A DNA stretch of 64,000 bases from Collariella sp. IMI 366227. Taxonomy: Eukaryota; Ascomycota; Sordariomycetes; Sordariales; Chaetomiaceae. Where the stretch lies: assembly GCA_027946355.1 (NCBI GenBank), contig JAPEUS010000015.1, positions 540,148 through 604,147 of the forward strand, given 5' to 3'. The notes beneath the pieces are model-generated. The model did not search any database, was not told where the DNA came from, and saw nothing but the letters and a program-made list of their open reading frames with translations. Both the position numbers and the translations under genes were made by a program. Positions 30,741 through 40,647 of the stretch are shown here, piece by piece (position 1 is the stretch's first letter; each line of letters opens with the position of its first letter).

Positions 30741-32022
30741 TTGTCTCTTGGGATAATCCTAGGTGACTCTGCTACAATTTGTTCTTCCATTCCCTGCGAT
30801 TCTACCCCGGCCCGTGGTATTTCACCATCAGCGTCGGTTGGTACACCTACCACACCACCAAGAAAGACTATTTTACCGCCGTCCACAAGCTCCATGTCAT
30901 GTACGGCCCCATCGTCCGGACGGCACCGAGCTTTCGTTTATAGAAACCGAGGCCTGGAAAGACACCTATGGCTATCGATGCGTCCTTCCGCAGTACAAGA
31001 GGTACGCAGCGCAATTCTTCTCGGACAATCCTCAACATCCCCACATTATTGAGGCGCCTGCGGAACACCACACGAAGCTGAGGAAATCCTGTCGCATGGC
31101 AAGAGAAAAGCTCAACCGTCGACGGCAAAAGCAGCTCGACTACGTCGACTTCCTTACGACCCCTCTTTGATGCCGAAGAAAAGGGCATCATCAGCACCCA
31201 AGATCTTCTCACCAACTCACCCATCCTCGTCATCGCCGGGAACGAGACGAGCGCCACGCTGCTCTCCGGCGCAACATACTACTTGCACGCTAACCCACGG
31301 ATATTGTCGCGGCGAGGCACAAGCAACTGGAACGAAGCCAGAGAACAGCTACACTCTATTGACGAAGACAACAACCTGAGGAGAGAGAGAGAAGCTGTAG
31401 CGAAGCTACGGGTGCCGTGCCCGATAAAAGGGCTCCCAACTCTCTGAGGCTCTCCAAACGGATGCCCCAACTATCTGTTTGCCACCGGTCCTGCGGCTAG
31501 GCAACCTGCCCTGACCGCCCCAACGGGTAAGTGCCTGAATCCACCGCGAGCCATGGAACCATTGAACTTCTCCAGCCACCTGGTCCCTAGGGAGAGATGA
31601 TTCGAATGTGATGCGTCAAGGCGCAAAGGCGCCGCGCCGTCACAGATATACACCCGCCTTGTCGCCGAGAATTGCTCCACCTTCAAGGACCACGCCGACG
31701 TTTTGCTTGCCAAAATTGGCAGCATTCGCTATCTCACGCCGTCCTGGATGAGACCCTGCGTATGTACCCGCCCGCGAGCAGTACACACCCCCGTGTGCTG
31801 CCCTCTTAGGAAGCGACGATCTGTCATCGACATATTCCGGGTGCTACCTTAGTGAGGATCCAACACTGTGCATGCTTCAGGTCTGAAAGACACTTTGCGA
31901 ACCAACCCGGATGAGTTTGTGCCGGAGCGGGGGTTGGGGGAGAATGGGACGTATGCCATTGACAATAGGGATGCGTTACAGTCGTTTGGGTACGGGCCCC
32001 AGAGCTGTATTGGGAGAAAGTA
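30741..32022 (+). pseudogene. Cytochrome P450, decayed and interrupted
   Basis: P450 blocks occur in order on the plus strand but in different frames. They are WYTYHTTKKDYFTAVHKLHV, MYGPIVRTAP, ELSFIETEAWKD, FFSDNPQHPHII, ISTQDLLTNSPILVIAGNET (helix I, AGNET), HANPRILSR, then LDETLRMYPPAS (ExxR helix K), DEFVPERGL and FGYGPQSCIGRK (haem loop with the Cys ligand, 31990-32020). Several shifts and stops separate them. Between HANPRILSR (about 31315) and RLVAENCSTFKDHAD (about 31650) lies about 330 bp of foreign sequence. Not functional. Confidence 0.85.
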
Positions 32023-32235
32023 AATGTTGCAAACGGCCTGCTCCCCTGATTGGATTGTCTTTTAATGGCGTGTGGTGAGGGGCTGACGAATCGTCTCAAT
32101 TTTCTTGGTTGATGTCATAAACCTCGTGAGATAGTTACCTATAGGTATGTACAATAGATTTTCCCTGAATACACCCGCACACAGTTAGCCCACCAAAAAT
32201 TATTGGCCGAGGACGTTCGGCCACATGACTGCAGT

Positions 32236-33523
32236 CTACAGACACTGAGCATACCAAAGATCTAGCGTCTGACACGCCCACAGAGCCTCACAGGCCGTCG
32301 GCCCCGTCCATTCTTTTCCTCCGAATTTCCCCCAGTGCATCTGAACAGCCCCGACTGCGTAGTAGTACTAGCCAGCACAGAAGTCGTCTTACTCATGGTA
32401 GATGTCATTCCCCTAATCGTCGACGACACGGTACTCAACACAGAGGACGAGCTCGACCCATTTCAACCCTCAATATCAATTGTAGACCCAACCCCCCCCC
32501 CCACCGAGGATTCAAAAGCACAGCATGAGCGTCAGGATGATTAGCCAGGATAATAGCCGGGTTTCTCTCAGTGCTGCTGCTGCACGGCCCAGGGCCGTAT
32601 CCGTCAAGCCATTGCAAAAAACCCGCGTTGACATTCCAGATACTGAATGTCAGCACCATCCCGCGCCCGAGAGCACTGCCCATCTCGGCCAGGCCGCCAA
32701 AAAAGCCTCATAATTATGGTAAACGGCTTGGCGGTGTCGACGGTAAGCCCGGGGCCGTAGTAGCCACGGTATCCGCGGGTGTAGGGATTGAAGCCGCATA
32801 CGCTCTTGTCGCAGTTATTGGTGGTGCAGGAATGGGACGTGAAGACGGTGGCGCGGGAGTTGGCCTCGAGAATGTTCATTTTGTTGCCGCAGGAGGTTTG
32901 GCGGGCGGTGTTGAGAGTCCCGTTATGCCAGGTCTGGAGTGGGCGTTGGGCCGTCGCAGTAGCCGGAGCTGTAGGTGGCGCCGCCGGTGTTGTGTGGGTT
33001 TCGGCCGCCTGTGGCGTCCATTTCGGAGAGCTACAAGGCGGCGTTCTGGCCGTAGGGCAGGGTGGAGAGGTCGGCGTCGACGCTTAGTTCTTGGTTGAGA
33101 AGCTTGACCAAGACGTAAATGCCGTCAAGGCCGAGAAGGTAGACGCGGGGAAAGACGCTGGTGATTTGGCCGTTGGAACCCCCCGTGAACTACCGCAAAG
33201 TGAGAAAGTTTCAGGATGTTTCAATACCCACGCTCGTGTAGTTAGCGCCTTTAACGACCCAATGCTTTGCGCAAGTTACCGCATCTGGGCAAAGGCTGAG
33301 TCTATACCACCGGAGGTTGTGCAAGAGGTGCCGGTGGTGATGTGAAACCGACGGTAGTTCCAGTCGAGGACTACAGATGTGTTTTGCTGGACACATCCGC
33401 TAGTTTTGGTGTATTTCCAGGTTGGCAGTTGTGGATGGATTTCGGGTGTTGACGACCCAGGCTGTTGACCCCTTACCAGAGAGGCAAGAGTGTCAGAGAG
33501 AAAGCAACCAAAGTTCGAAACAT
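32236..33523 (-). pseudogene. GH7-CBM1 endoglucanase, decayed
   Basis: Plant cell-wall cellulase relic. From the ATG at 33523: signal peptide MFRTLVAFSLTLLPLW, then (other frame) NTSVVLDWNYRRFH, LCPDAVTCAKHWVVKGANYT and VDADLSTLPYGQNAAL. A stop stands where Tyr is expected, then LSEMDATGGRNPHNTGGATY and MNILEANSRATVFTSHSCTT. The catalytic EMDILE motif of GH7 is altered here to KMNILEAN, losing both acidic positions in the first half. Then come CGFNPYTRGYRGYYGPG, ALGRGMVLTFSIWN and DPAIILANHPD-like sequence, and finally a CBM1 (GKEWTGPTAC...DLWYAQCL, stop 32236-32238). Multiple shifts and stops make it inactive. Confidence 0.85.
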
Positions 33524-34381
33524 GGTTGGTCTGGAAATTGTTGATGAGTGGGAAGACGGGAAAGATCTAGACGTTAATTAGAGTTGGGCAGCGGAGCCCG
33601 AAATTCTCGACTTTTATGAACTTCCATTTGTACTCCTAGTGTTGGTGCATTGACAGAAGTTGCTCCGTTGTCTACCCAGCCACTCTCTAGTTTTCCGGGC
33701 CGGTCTTCGGAGCAATGTTACGCACTACAGTTTTGGCTAGGTAGAGGTCAGCGTCTCGGAAGAAGGGCTCCGGATTCTGCGGAAGAGAATATCAGTGGGG
33801 GCCCCGAAGCAGAGTTTCGGCTCGGTTTTCCTTCATGCACATTGCACTCCGACAGAATCGTAACACTTAAATTGTAACGTCTGTGAATGGACTTCTGTAG
33901 CTGCGTGGTGCCAGTTGCTCAAAACTTGCGCGAAAGTTATGTTTTTGATTTTTCTTTCTTCCTTTCCTTTTTCTCTTCTTCATTTTCCTTTCTCTTTGTT
34001 TTTTATAGTTAACTATTGCTCTTTTTTTGTTTTTTGTGCCCAAGAGCCATTAACGTTAATTTCAAAGGTTCGGATAATTGGCTCGCCCACAACTGAAATG
34101 TAATAGTCAGTGAGATACCCAATTTGACACCCAAGAAGCGCAAGAGCTGATGGTCACACAACTAGTGAAAAGGCCAAAGAAGGTAAGGGCCGCGGTGAAA
34201 ATTAAGCTAGAACGGGAGTAGGTGGCTTGGATTAAAGCAAAAGTGGTGAAGGCAAACCCGTGAATTCGTTACATGGTATAGAACTAAAACATTATATGGC
34301 AACGTTTGCGTAGACCGTTCCATCCCGGTAATAATGACAAAGCTTCATGTGCTCCATCCCAAAGTAAAACAACCAGTCTTC
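33524..34381. other. Intergenic, T-rich stretch, no gene seen
   Basis: Includes a strongly T/C-rich tract at about 33940-34030. No coding frame or repeat identified. Confidence 0.45.
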
Positions 34382-35061
34382 TCAGAACCCAACCAGCGTC
34401 GCAACGATACCGGCAACACCAACCAGCCCCCACATGGCTACAGCCTTGGTGTTCGCGCCATTGGGCTTAGCCTTGCACTCAGCCGACGGGTTCGCCGTCT
34501 TCTCGGCGCCGGCGGTAATGGACACATCGAAGCGGTGGTAGTCCGTGCCTTCGACCGTCCCCGTGGACGAGGTGGTGGTCGACTGCCCAGCCACCGTCCC
34601 GCCGACGATCGCAGTGCAGACAGCTGCCGTAGTGCCCTTCAGATCGCACAACTCCTGCACCGTGGCCGAGACGGTTTGACCGCCAACCTTGGAAACGGTG
34701 GCTGTGGAGACGATGTATGTCGTGGGGTTTGCTGTGACGGTAATTGCCTGGACGCAACATATTAGTTTTAAATCGAGAAAGGGATCGTGAATATTGGGAC
34801 ACTTACCGGACCGTTGGGGCTGCAGCCCGACCCGCCAGCGGTGCAGCGCAGAGCAAAGGTTGTCTGGCCGCCGCATGCGTCGACAATGGAGGCGACGAAT
34901 TCCGCGTTCTTGTTGCCGTCAATGAACATGTTGACGGTGGGAACGCTCGAATCATTTCTGGCGCGGACGATCCTTGAGATCTGGCCACGGGCAGCGATTG
35001 GCTGGACGACCTTCAAGAAATCGGAGTTGGCACCGACGGCGCTGGCGAAGTTGAGGGCCAT
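34382..35061 (-). CDS. Hypothetical protein with C-terminal hydrophobic anchor
   Basis: Two exons, 35061-34807 and 34747-34382, with a 59-nt intron (GTAAGT...CAG) in phase 0; 206 residues. The middle is Thr/Ser/Val-rich with four Cys (VDACGGQTTFALRC, ELCDLKGTTAAVC). The C-terminus AVAMWGLVGVAGIVATLVGF after a polar spacer is the form of a GPI-attachment or tail-anchor signal. The N-terminus as predicted (MALNFASAVGANSDFLKVV) is not a clear signal peptide, so a further upstream exon may exist. A TATA-like ATTTAAA (minus strand, about 35182) lies about 120 bp before the ATG. Possibly a small cell-surface protein; function unknown. Confidence 0.7.
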
Positions 35062-36229
35062 GGCGATGATCTAAATTCTGAAGTTCTGGAATCTAGAGGG
35101 TGATACTGTGAAGCAGTGAGCCTGTGAATGGATGAAGTGTCGCGTCCCAACGGTCGACACACCGTCCGCGGGTCAACACTTTAAATACATGACTCCATGC
35201 AATAGGGGCTGAGGCGTGCCTTGTTCCTGGCGAAGGATCGTGCCAAGACGGCGAGGACACTGAGGACCAACAGAGTGGGTGTGCCGAAAGGGTGGGCGAT
35301 CCACGCCGCCAAACCACAAGCGCCCAGTCAATCCCACCCGGATCCAACTTAAACTCCAGCCGCTTTGGCTGATTGGAGGGCTGCTAATTTTGGTTGCCAC
35401 AGCACAAGTTCTATGCTTCCTCTGTCAGGGACAACATGTGCGAGATCATGTGGCGCAGCTAGAATCCATTGCCTCAGTTCACCAGTTGCCTTCCTCCACA
35501 CACGCACATCCTTCTCACAATTCTGTTGCCTGGGGCGATCCGGTACCAAAGGTATGGGGTGCTAAGAGTCGCCGAGTCTGTTGCGTCAGCCAAGGGGAAA
35601 AAGCGTGCGGGAGTCGTCGTTTCTGTGCTCGCAGCCGGGGAAATTAAAAAAAGAATGAAGGTGCGGGATTGAACTGTCATAAACTGCATGTTTCATCGTG
35701 AGTTGAGGAAGATTGCTCGATTGGGAGCCCCACCGATCCACTGTCTGAGTCATCCAAGTAACCACGTCTGATTGGCTCAAACTTTTTAAAGCTCGGGAGG
35801 CTGCCTTAGACCGCCCCACAGTCCAAATTTCCTGAAATGTCTTCGACCAAATGAGGACGGACAAACCCTAACCCTCTATACCGGCAGCTGAGTTCGAGCC
35901 GTTATTCGGGGGGTTCCAGAGCCAGGCTGGTCAGGCAAGCTCAGCTAAGGCGCTAAGCCTATGATGGGAGGCAGCTGATGGGGCTATCTGGAAAACTATT
36001 GAAAAAGCTGCCAATTTGCAAACAATCATCATCCGGCTTGAATTCTGGATGCGCTGTATCAACAAGCCCTGGTCCAGGTCGAGAATAAATACAATGGGAA
36101 GGGCAAAGATACACCCGCCCTTGCTTCTGCTTCAGTCACTCGTTTCCCGCTTCCTGAGCCTCAACTACGAGTTGCCCTCGCCATTCGTTTCCCCAATTGC
36201 GTCCAAATTAGCCTGGAGCTGTCGTCAAC
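35062..36229. other. Intergenic, no gene seen
   Basis: Short frames only. A two-unit AACCCTAACCCT stretch at about 35865-35876 is telomere-like but too short to mean more. Confidence 0.45.
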
Positions 36230-37575
36230 ATGGCGCCCAGTTCAATTGCCGCGTTTAACCCCTTTAATCCGCTGTGTGTCGCCAGCCCATGTTTGGAGCA
36301 GGTCATCGGCCATGTTGACAACAGGCCGATTGCCCAGTTCGAGGCCTGTGCCTCCATGTTTGGAGCGCCCGCCACATCGACCGTGTACGCCGCAGCCAGT
36401 AACTTGTTAGAAAGCCGTGGCTGACCAATACGCGTGTAGAACCTCCCCAGGAGACATTGTGTTCTTCACCACCACCCTCACCATTCCCTACACGGACATC
36501 ATCGTCCCTGTCAGCACCGCCTTTTCTACCAAGACCGTGACTTCCACCTCCTACACTGAAGTATTGGAGGTCGTCACCAAGTACTCATCGACTCGCATCG
36601 CAACGGTAACGACTGTGGTGGCCCCCCCAACACAGCCGACGAAGCGGGCTGTCAGGAGACGGGGCAAGTGCGGCGGGCCAAAGACATCCTCAACAACCTC
36701 GTCCGTCTCAACGACTTCCTCGATTACCCCATCGGGCCCGACCCCTGTTGCCTCGGGCTGCCTTAACGTGAAACAATACTCGTCCGCCTGCTCTTGCATC
36801 TACGCGGTCAGCAGCACCGCCATCGTCACCGAGCCGGCTTCCACCTCCACCTCGGTCGTAACCATCACTGAGACCAGCACCATCCCGGTTACCTCCACCT
36901 CGGTCATCACCGTCGTTGTGTCCAGCACCGTCGTCGAGCCGGCCACCTCTACCGTTACATCAACCCTCACAACCCTTTTCGAGACCACCACCACCGTCAC
37001 CTCCACCGCGACCCCATCTCCAACCCTCAACCCGCAGAGGGTCCAAAACCCGGGGTTTGAGCAACTGAGCCAGGGCTGGACGACGCGCGCCACCGATGCG
37101 TTTGCTACGTTGCCGGGGGGCGGGGCGCATTCTGGTATAGGGATCTGGTAACTCGGGCCTTTTTTATCCCCTGTTTTCCCCGCTCCGTCTCAAGTATCGT
37201 TCCAAGAAAGAACAACCAGCTAACCATGCTCCAAACTACAGCCGCCTGGTCTATACCGGCACAGGTGGCCTCCAGCCCTTTGTGTCCGTCTCCCAAACCC
37301 TGACGGGGCTCCGCGTGGGCGCCAAGTACACCGCCGCGGCCTGGTTCAAGGTTCCTCCCGTAGGCGGCGGAAACCCAGGCTGTATTGTCAGACTAGAGAT
37401 TGATGGTGTGGTTGTGTTGCGGTCCATGACCATAGGCGCCGACTGGGCTCAGTTGGTAAATGTGTACACCGCTGCCAAGGAGACCGCCGAACTGGTTATC
37501 AGCCAGACATGCCCCGCCAACGGTCTTGTCAGGATAACATGGGTGGATGATGTTACGGTTACTCTGCAGGTTTGA
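36230..37575 (+). CDS. Ser/Thr/Val-rich protein with a C-terminal jelly-roll-like domain
   Basis: Intact 399-residue prediction in three exons: 36230-36398, 36451-37147 and 37242-37575. Intron 1 (52 nt) has a GGCTGACC branch site; intron 2 is 94 nt; phases agree. Residues about 60-240 are rich in Thr, Ser and Val with repeated TSTSV-type segments, as in O-glycosylated wall proteins. A basic KRAVRRRGKCGG resembles a Kex2-type cleavage region. The last about 160 residues start QNPGFEQLSQGWT and end ITWVDDVTVTLQV, the pattern of a CBM4/9/CenC-like beta-sandwich. No clear signal peptide is seen at the predicted start. It is probably surface-associated; function not known. Confidence 0.7.
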
Positions 37576-37894
37576 GACGGCACGGGGGATCAGTGCTATT
37601 GCTAGCGGGTGGGATTCGACGGGGCCTGGGAATTTGTGTCTAGCGAGGTGTTTGGGTCAACTAGTCAGTTATGTCCTTCTGTAATCGTAATTTAAGGACA
37701 TGGGTTTACGTTGGTGATGAAAAACACAATGCACTGAAGCCAGCAGTAACCAAACCAAACAGAGAACTCTCAGGTCACCAGATCTCGGCTGGCGACATGT
37801 TTCCGGTTTCTACTCGACAGAGCACCGTGCATTCTTTCCAAGAACTTCCTTCCAGTCAATTGGCTACCCGGAACCGAATATGGGTCTCTCACTC

Positions 37895-38471
37895 TCATCC
37901 CATTTTCGGCTTTCTCCTCACCCACACCTCTCTCTCGTCCCCTTCTGCCCCCTTAATTTCCCTCAACTGAACCTCCCAGATCTTGAGTTTGTAGTTCCCC
38001 CTATCCGACCTCCCTGAAAACAGATCAAAAGACCAATTGTGCTTCGGACATGTCACTCCCGCGCTGAGAACAATGCCAAAGTCTTCGATGTCGAAAGGAA
38101 TGCCTTGTGAGAGGGGGTATGAGGAATGGGGACATTGCTGAGATTCGAGGTCAGACATGGCTCATTTTGAGTTGGTAGAGCTCACTTACATGGTCGATTG
38201 CATGAAATTTTTCGCGATATTGGAAGACGAGGACTTGATCTGTCATGTCCTGTTGTGCGTCTTCTGGTGGAACTTCAACCTCCTCCCTCTGAGAACTGTC
38301 CGTCTTTGGGACGTGGAAAACTTTGCATCCTGCTTTGGTATCTGGCTGCTGGCTGCCGCAGAGTCGAGGTTCATTTTCGTCCTCTCCAGCGTCTGGAAAT
38401 GTGGAAGCGAGTCCGGCGGAGAACCACTCATTTCCTGACCGGGATGACGCTCGGAACGGGTTAAAAAACAT
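37895..38471 (-). CDS. Rieske [2Fe-2S] domain protein
   Basis: Intact 174-residue prediction. Exon 1 is 38471-38190, the intron 38189-38138 is GTAAGT...CAG, exon 2 is 38137-37895. The splice joins FHAIDH to QCPHSSYPLSQG, creating the first cluster motif C-P-H. The second is CPKHNWSFDLFSG with C-x2-H. Both pairs of Fe-S ligands are therefore present. The acidic, Cys-containing N-terminal half has no signal. Small single-domain Rieske proteins act as electron carriers or as partners of oxygenases; a specific partner is not evident here. The ATG at 38471 (MFFNPFRASS) is the first in frame. Confidence 0.8.
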
Positions 38472-39268
38472 GTTCTTTTGAATAAATGTCGATAGAGTAG
38501 TCCACAATGGACTTTGTCTTTTGTCTGTTGGAAATGAAGCAGGGGTTGGGGAGATGAGCTGGTGGTATTCGCCGTACGGAGTAGGAAGGTAAAAATCTCC
38601 CTGTGGGTCGTCACGTGCCTCCCTCAGGGCAACGTTGAGATGAAACCAAGTCGAGAAGCCGGCTTCAGCGTCATAAACAACCTAGCATCTCCATCCTTTT
38701 TAGTACAGTTTTTCCTAACATCAAAGACTCGGACTCACGCAAATCTCCCAGTGCCAAAAGCATCAAACATCACGACAACAGTTCCACACTGTTGATCTCT
38801 TGGTTTTGATCCCCCCAATCGATGTCCAAACACAACTAGCAACCAAACCTTCTCAGATTTTCCATTTTCTGCGTCAGAATAACTTTCTCAACCAACCACA
38901 ACCATTTTTCTCAATCAAAAGCCGATGATCGCACTTTTTCGGGCACCATTCATAGAGGCGACGACACTTCCCTGGTGCTCGCAAACTCTCGCCTGGTGCA
39001 CGGCTGGGCTCCCACTAGACGCACACGCGTGTGCGCCTTAGTCAGCCCAAATTAATTAGTCAGCATAAAAAATGCATCTAACGCAGCATCAACCCTGTGC
39101 CCACAGAGCCCCTGAATGCCATCACCATCATCACCACCACTATGGCCACCTGAACGAACCTCAACTTCTTAAACTAGATACCAAAGACGATCCACTATAC
39201 CTACACCGGACTCGCACTGTTGTCCAACGAGTGTAAGTGTTTGGATCGGAACCCGCGACTGTTTAATC
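38472..39268. other. Intergenic, no gene seen
   Basis: No family resemblance in any frame. It probably includes the LINE 5' UTR at its right end; the exact LINE start could not be found. Confidence 0.4.
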
Positions 39269-39337
39269 TTGATCTTTGCAATATCAATCTTCTTTTCTTC
39301 TTTTGAGGCACCTGGTGGAAGATTTGGTCTTTCCCAG

Positions 39338-40647
39338 ATGTCTGGTGCGGCGCGTGGCGCTTCAGACATTGTCGACGTCATGGGAGGCGATTCGAGACCC
39401 CCGAGTGCGGGAAACCGCCGCCCCCAGCGAAAGAGGGTGAAAACGGCGAGGGCGATTGAATCAATGCAACAAGAAAACGATATGGACTGGGAGGAAGAAA
39501 ACAGCAGTGACAAAGTGTTGAGAAACCACAAAACTCGCACAATTCGAGCCATGGCGGCCGAGAGGGCGGGCGAGGATATCCGAGGTCTAGAGCAACCCGG
39601 GGACCTTGACTTCAACAACAAACTGGAAATCATCAAGACGGAGTTCCAGCTTCAATTCAAAAAGCTTCGGGATCAAGTGGCAGAGGAGATAGCCAGAATG
39701 ACGGCTCAGTTGACCGAAGAACTGTCGCAAGCGCGAGGGGAGCTCACCCAAGCCCGCCGTGAGCTTGAGGACACCAGATTGCAGCTTCAAGCCATGAAGG
39801 AGGTTCAAGAAGCCCCTGTGGTTCGGCCTGCATACGCGGACGTCGCCCGACGCACACCTCCCGCCAGCATTCTGACCCCAGCCTCCTCTACAGGCCGAGC
39901 GGCGACGCCAGAGCCAGTGTTCTGTACGGTGGACATGTCCAGGGTACCGGAGGAACATATCGGAGAGGCTACCCCAGTGTCTCTTCGAAAGCTCATCGAG
40001 AACGAAATGAGAGTGCCTGGCGATCAAGCCAAGTGGCGTTGCGTTGCCGTCACTAGAGACAGAGGTAATACCAAGCGCCTCAGGATCATCGGTAGGAATG
40101 AAGAGGAAGTCAAGAAGATCAAGGATATCATCGAAGCGAAGAAGACGCCTGGTACAAGAGTCCTCCGAGACCAGTTGTACCCGGTCAAAGTTGATAATGT
40201 CAACCGCACGGCCGTCATCGACCACGAAAGCAAGATCCTTCCTGGAGCCGCAGAAGCTCTGTCCCAAGAGAACGATGTGCAGATCGCCAAGCTGGCCTGG
40301 TTGAGCCGAAGGGATACCGCAAAAGCGTATGGATCTATGGTGGTTTATGTCACCAAAGCGGGCGACGCCAGGAGACTCCTGAACGACGGCTTCTTCTATG
40401 CTGGAGGAGAATCAGGATATACGGGATCTTTGAACGACGGATGCGTCCAGAGCAATGCTACAACTGCCAGCAGATCGGTCACAAAGCTTTCCAGTGCAAG
40501 AACACTCAGGTGTGCGCTAGGTGCGCTAAGGAGGGCCATCACCATAGCAGCTGCGGAGAGGTGGTTGTCAAGTGCGTCCTCTGTGGCGGTCCTCACGAAT
40601 CGCTCAGCCGAAACTGCCAGAGGCTCTACCCATCTCACCATGAGTAG
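39338..40647 (+). pseudogene. LINE ORF1 (Gag-like, CCHC fingers), one frame break
   Basis: From the ATG at 39338 (MSGAARGASDIVDVMGG) to the stop at 40645. A basic N-terminus is followed by a coiled coil (FKKLRDQVAEEIARM...ELTQARRELEDTRL), an RRM-like region (CVAVTRDRGNTKRLRIIG) and three CCHC knuckles: CYNCQQIGHKAFQC, CARCAKEGHHHSSC and CVLCGGPHESLSRNC. The frame shifts at the G run 40423-40425; one more base there joins SGYTG to FERRMRPEQ. The stop overlaps the ORF2 start (ATGAGTAG at 40640-40647), suggesting that ORF2 is translated by re-initiation. Confidence 0.8.

Noticed and set aside
34382..34765. Plus-strand frames over the small anchored-protein gene
   Set aside because: They are antisense to a two-exon gene with matching splice phases and a hydrophobic C-terminus.
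35864..35878. Telomere-like AACCCTAACCCT (also at 48715-48726)
   Set aside because: Only two units each and embedded in ordinary sequence; too short for an interstitial telomere claim.
39587..40267. 226-codon minus-strand frame
   Set aside because: Antisense of LINE ORF1 coiled-coil region.
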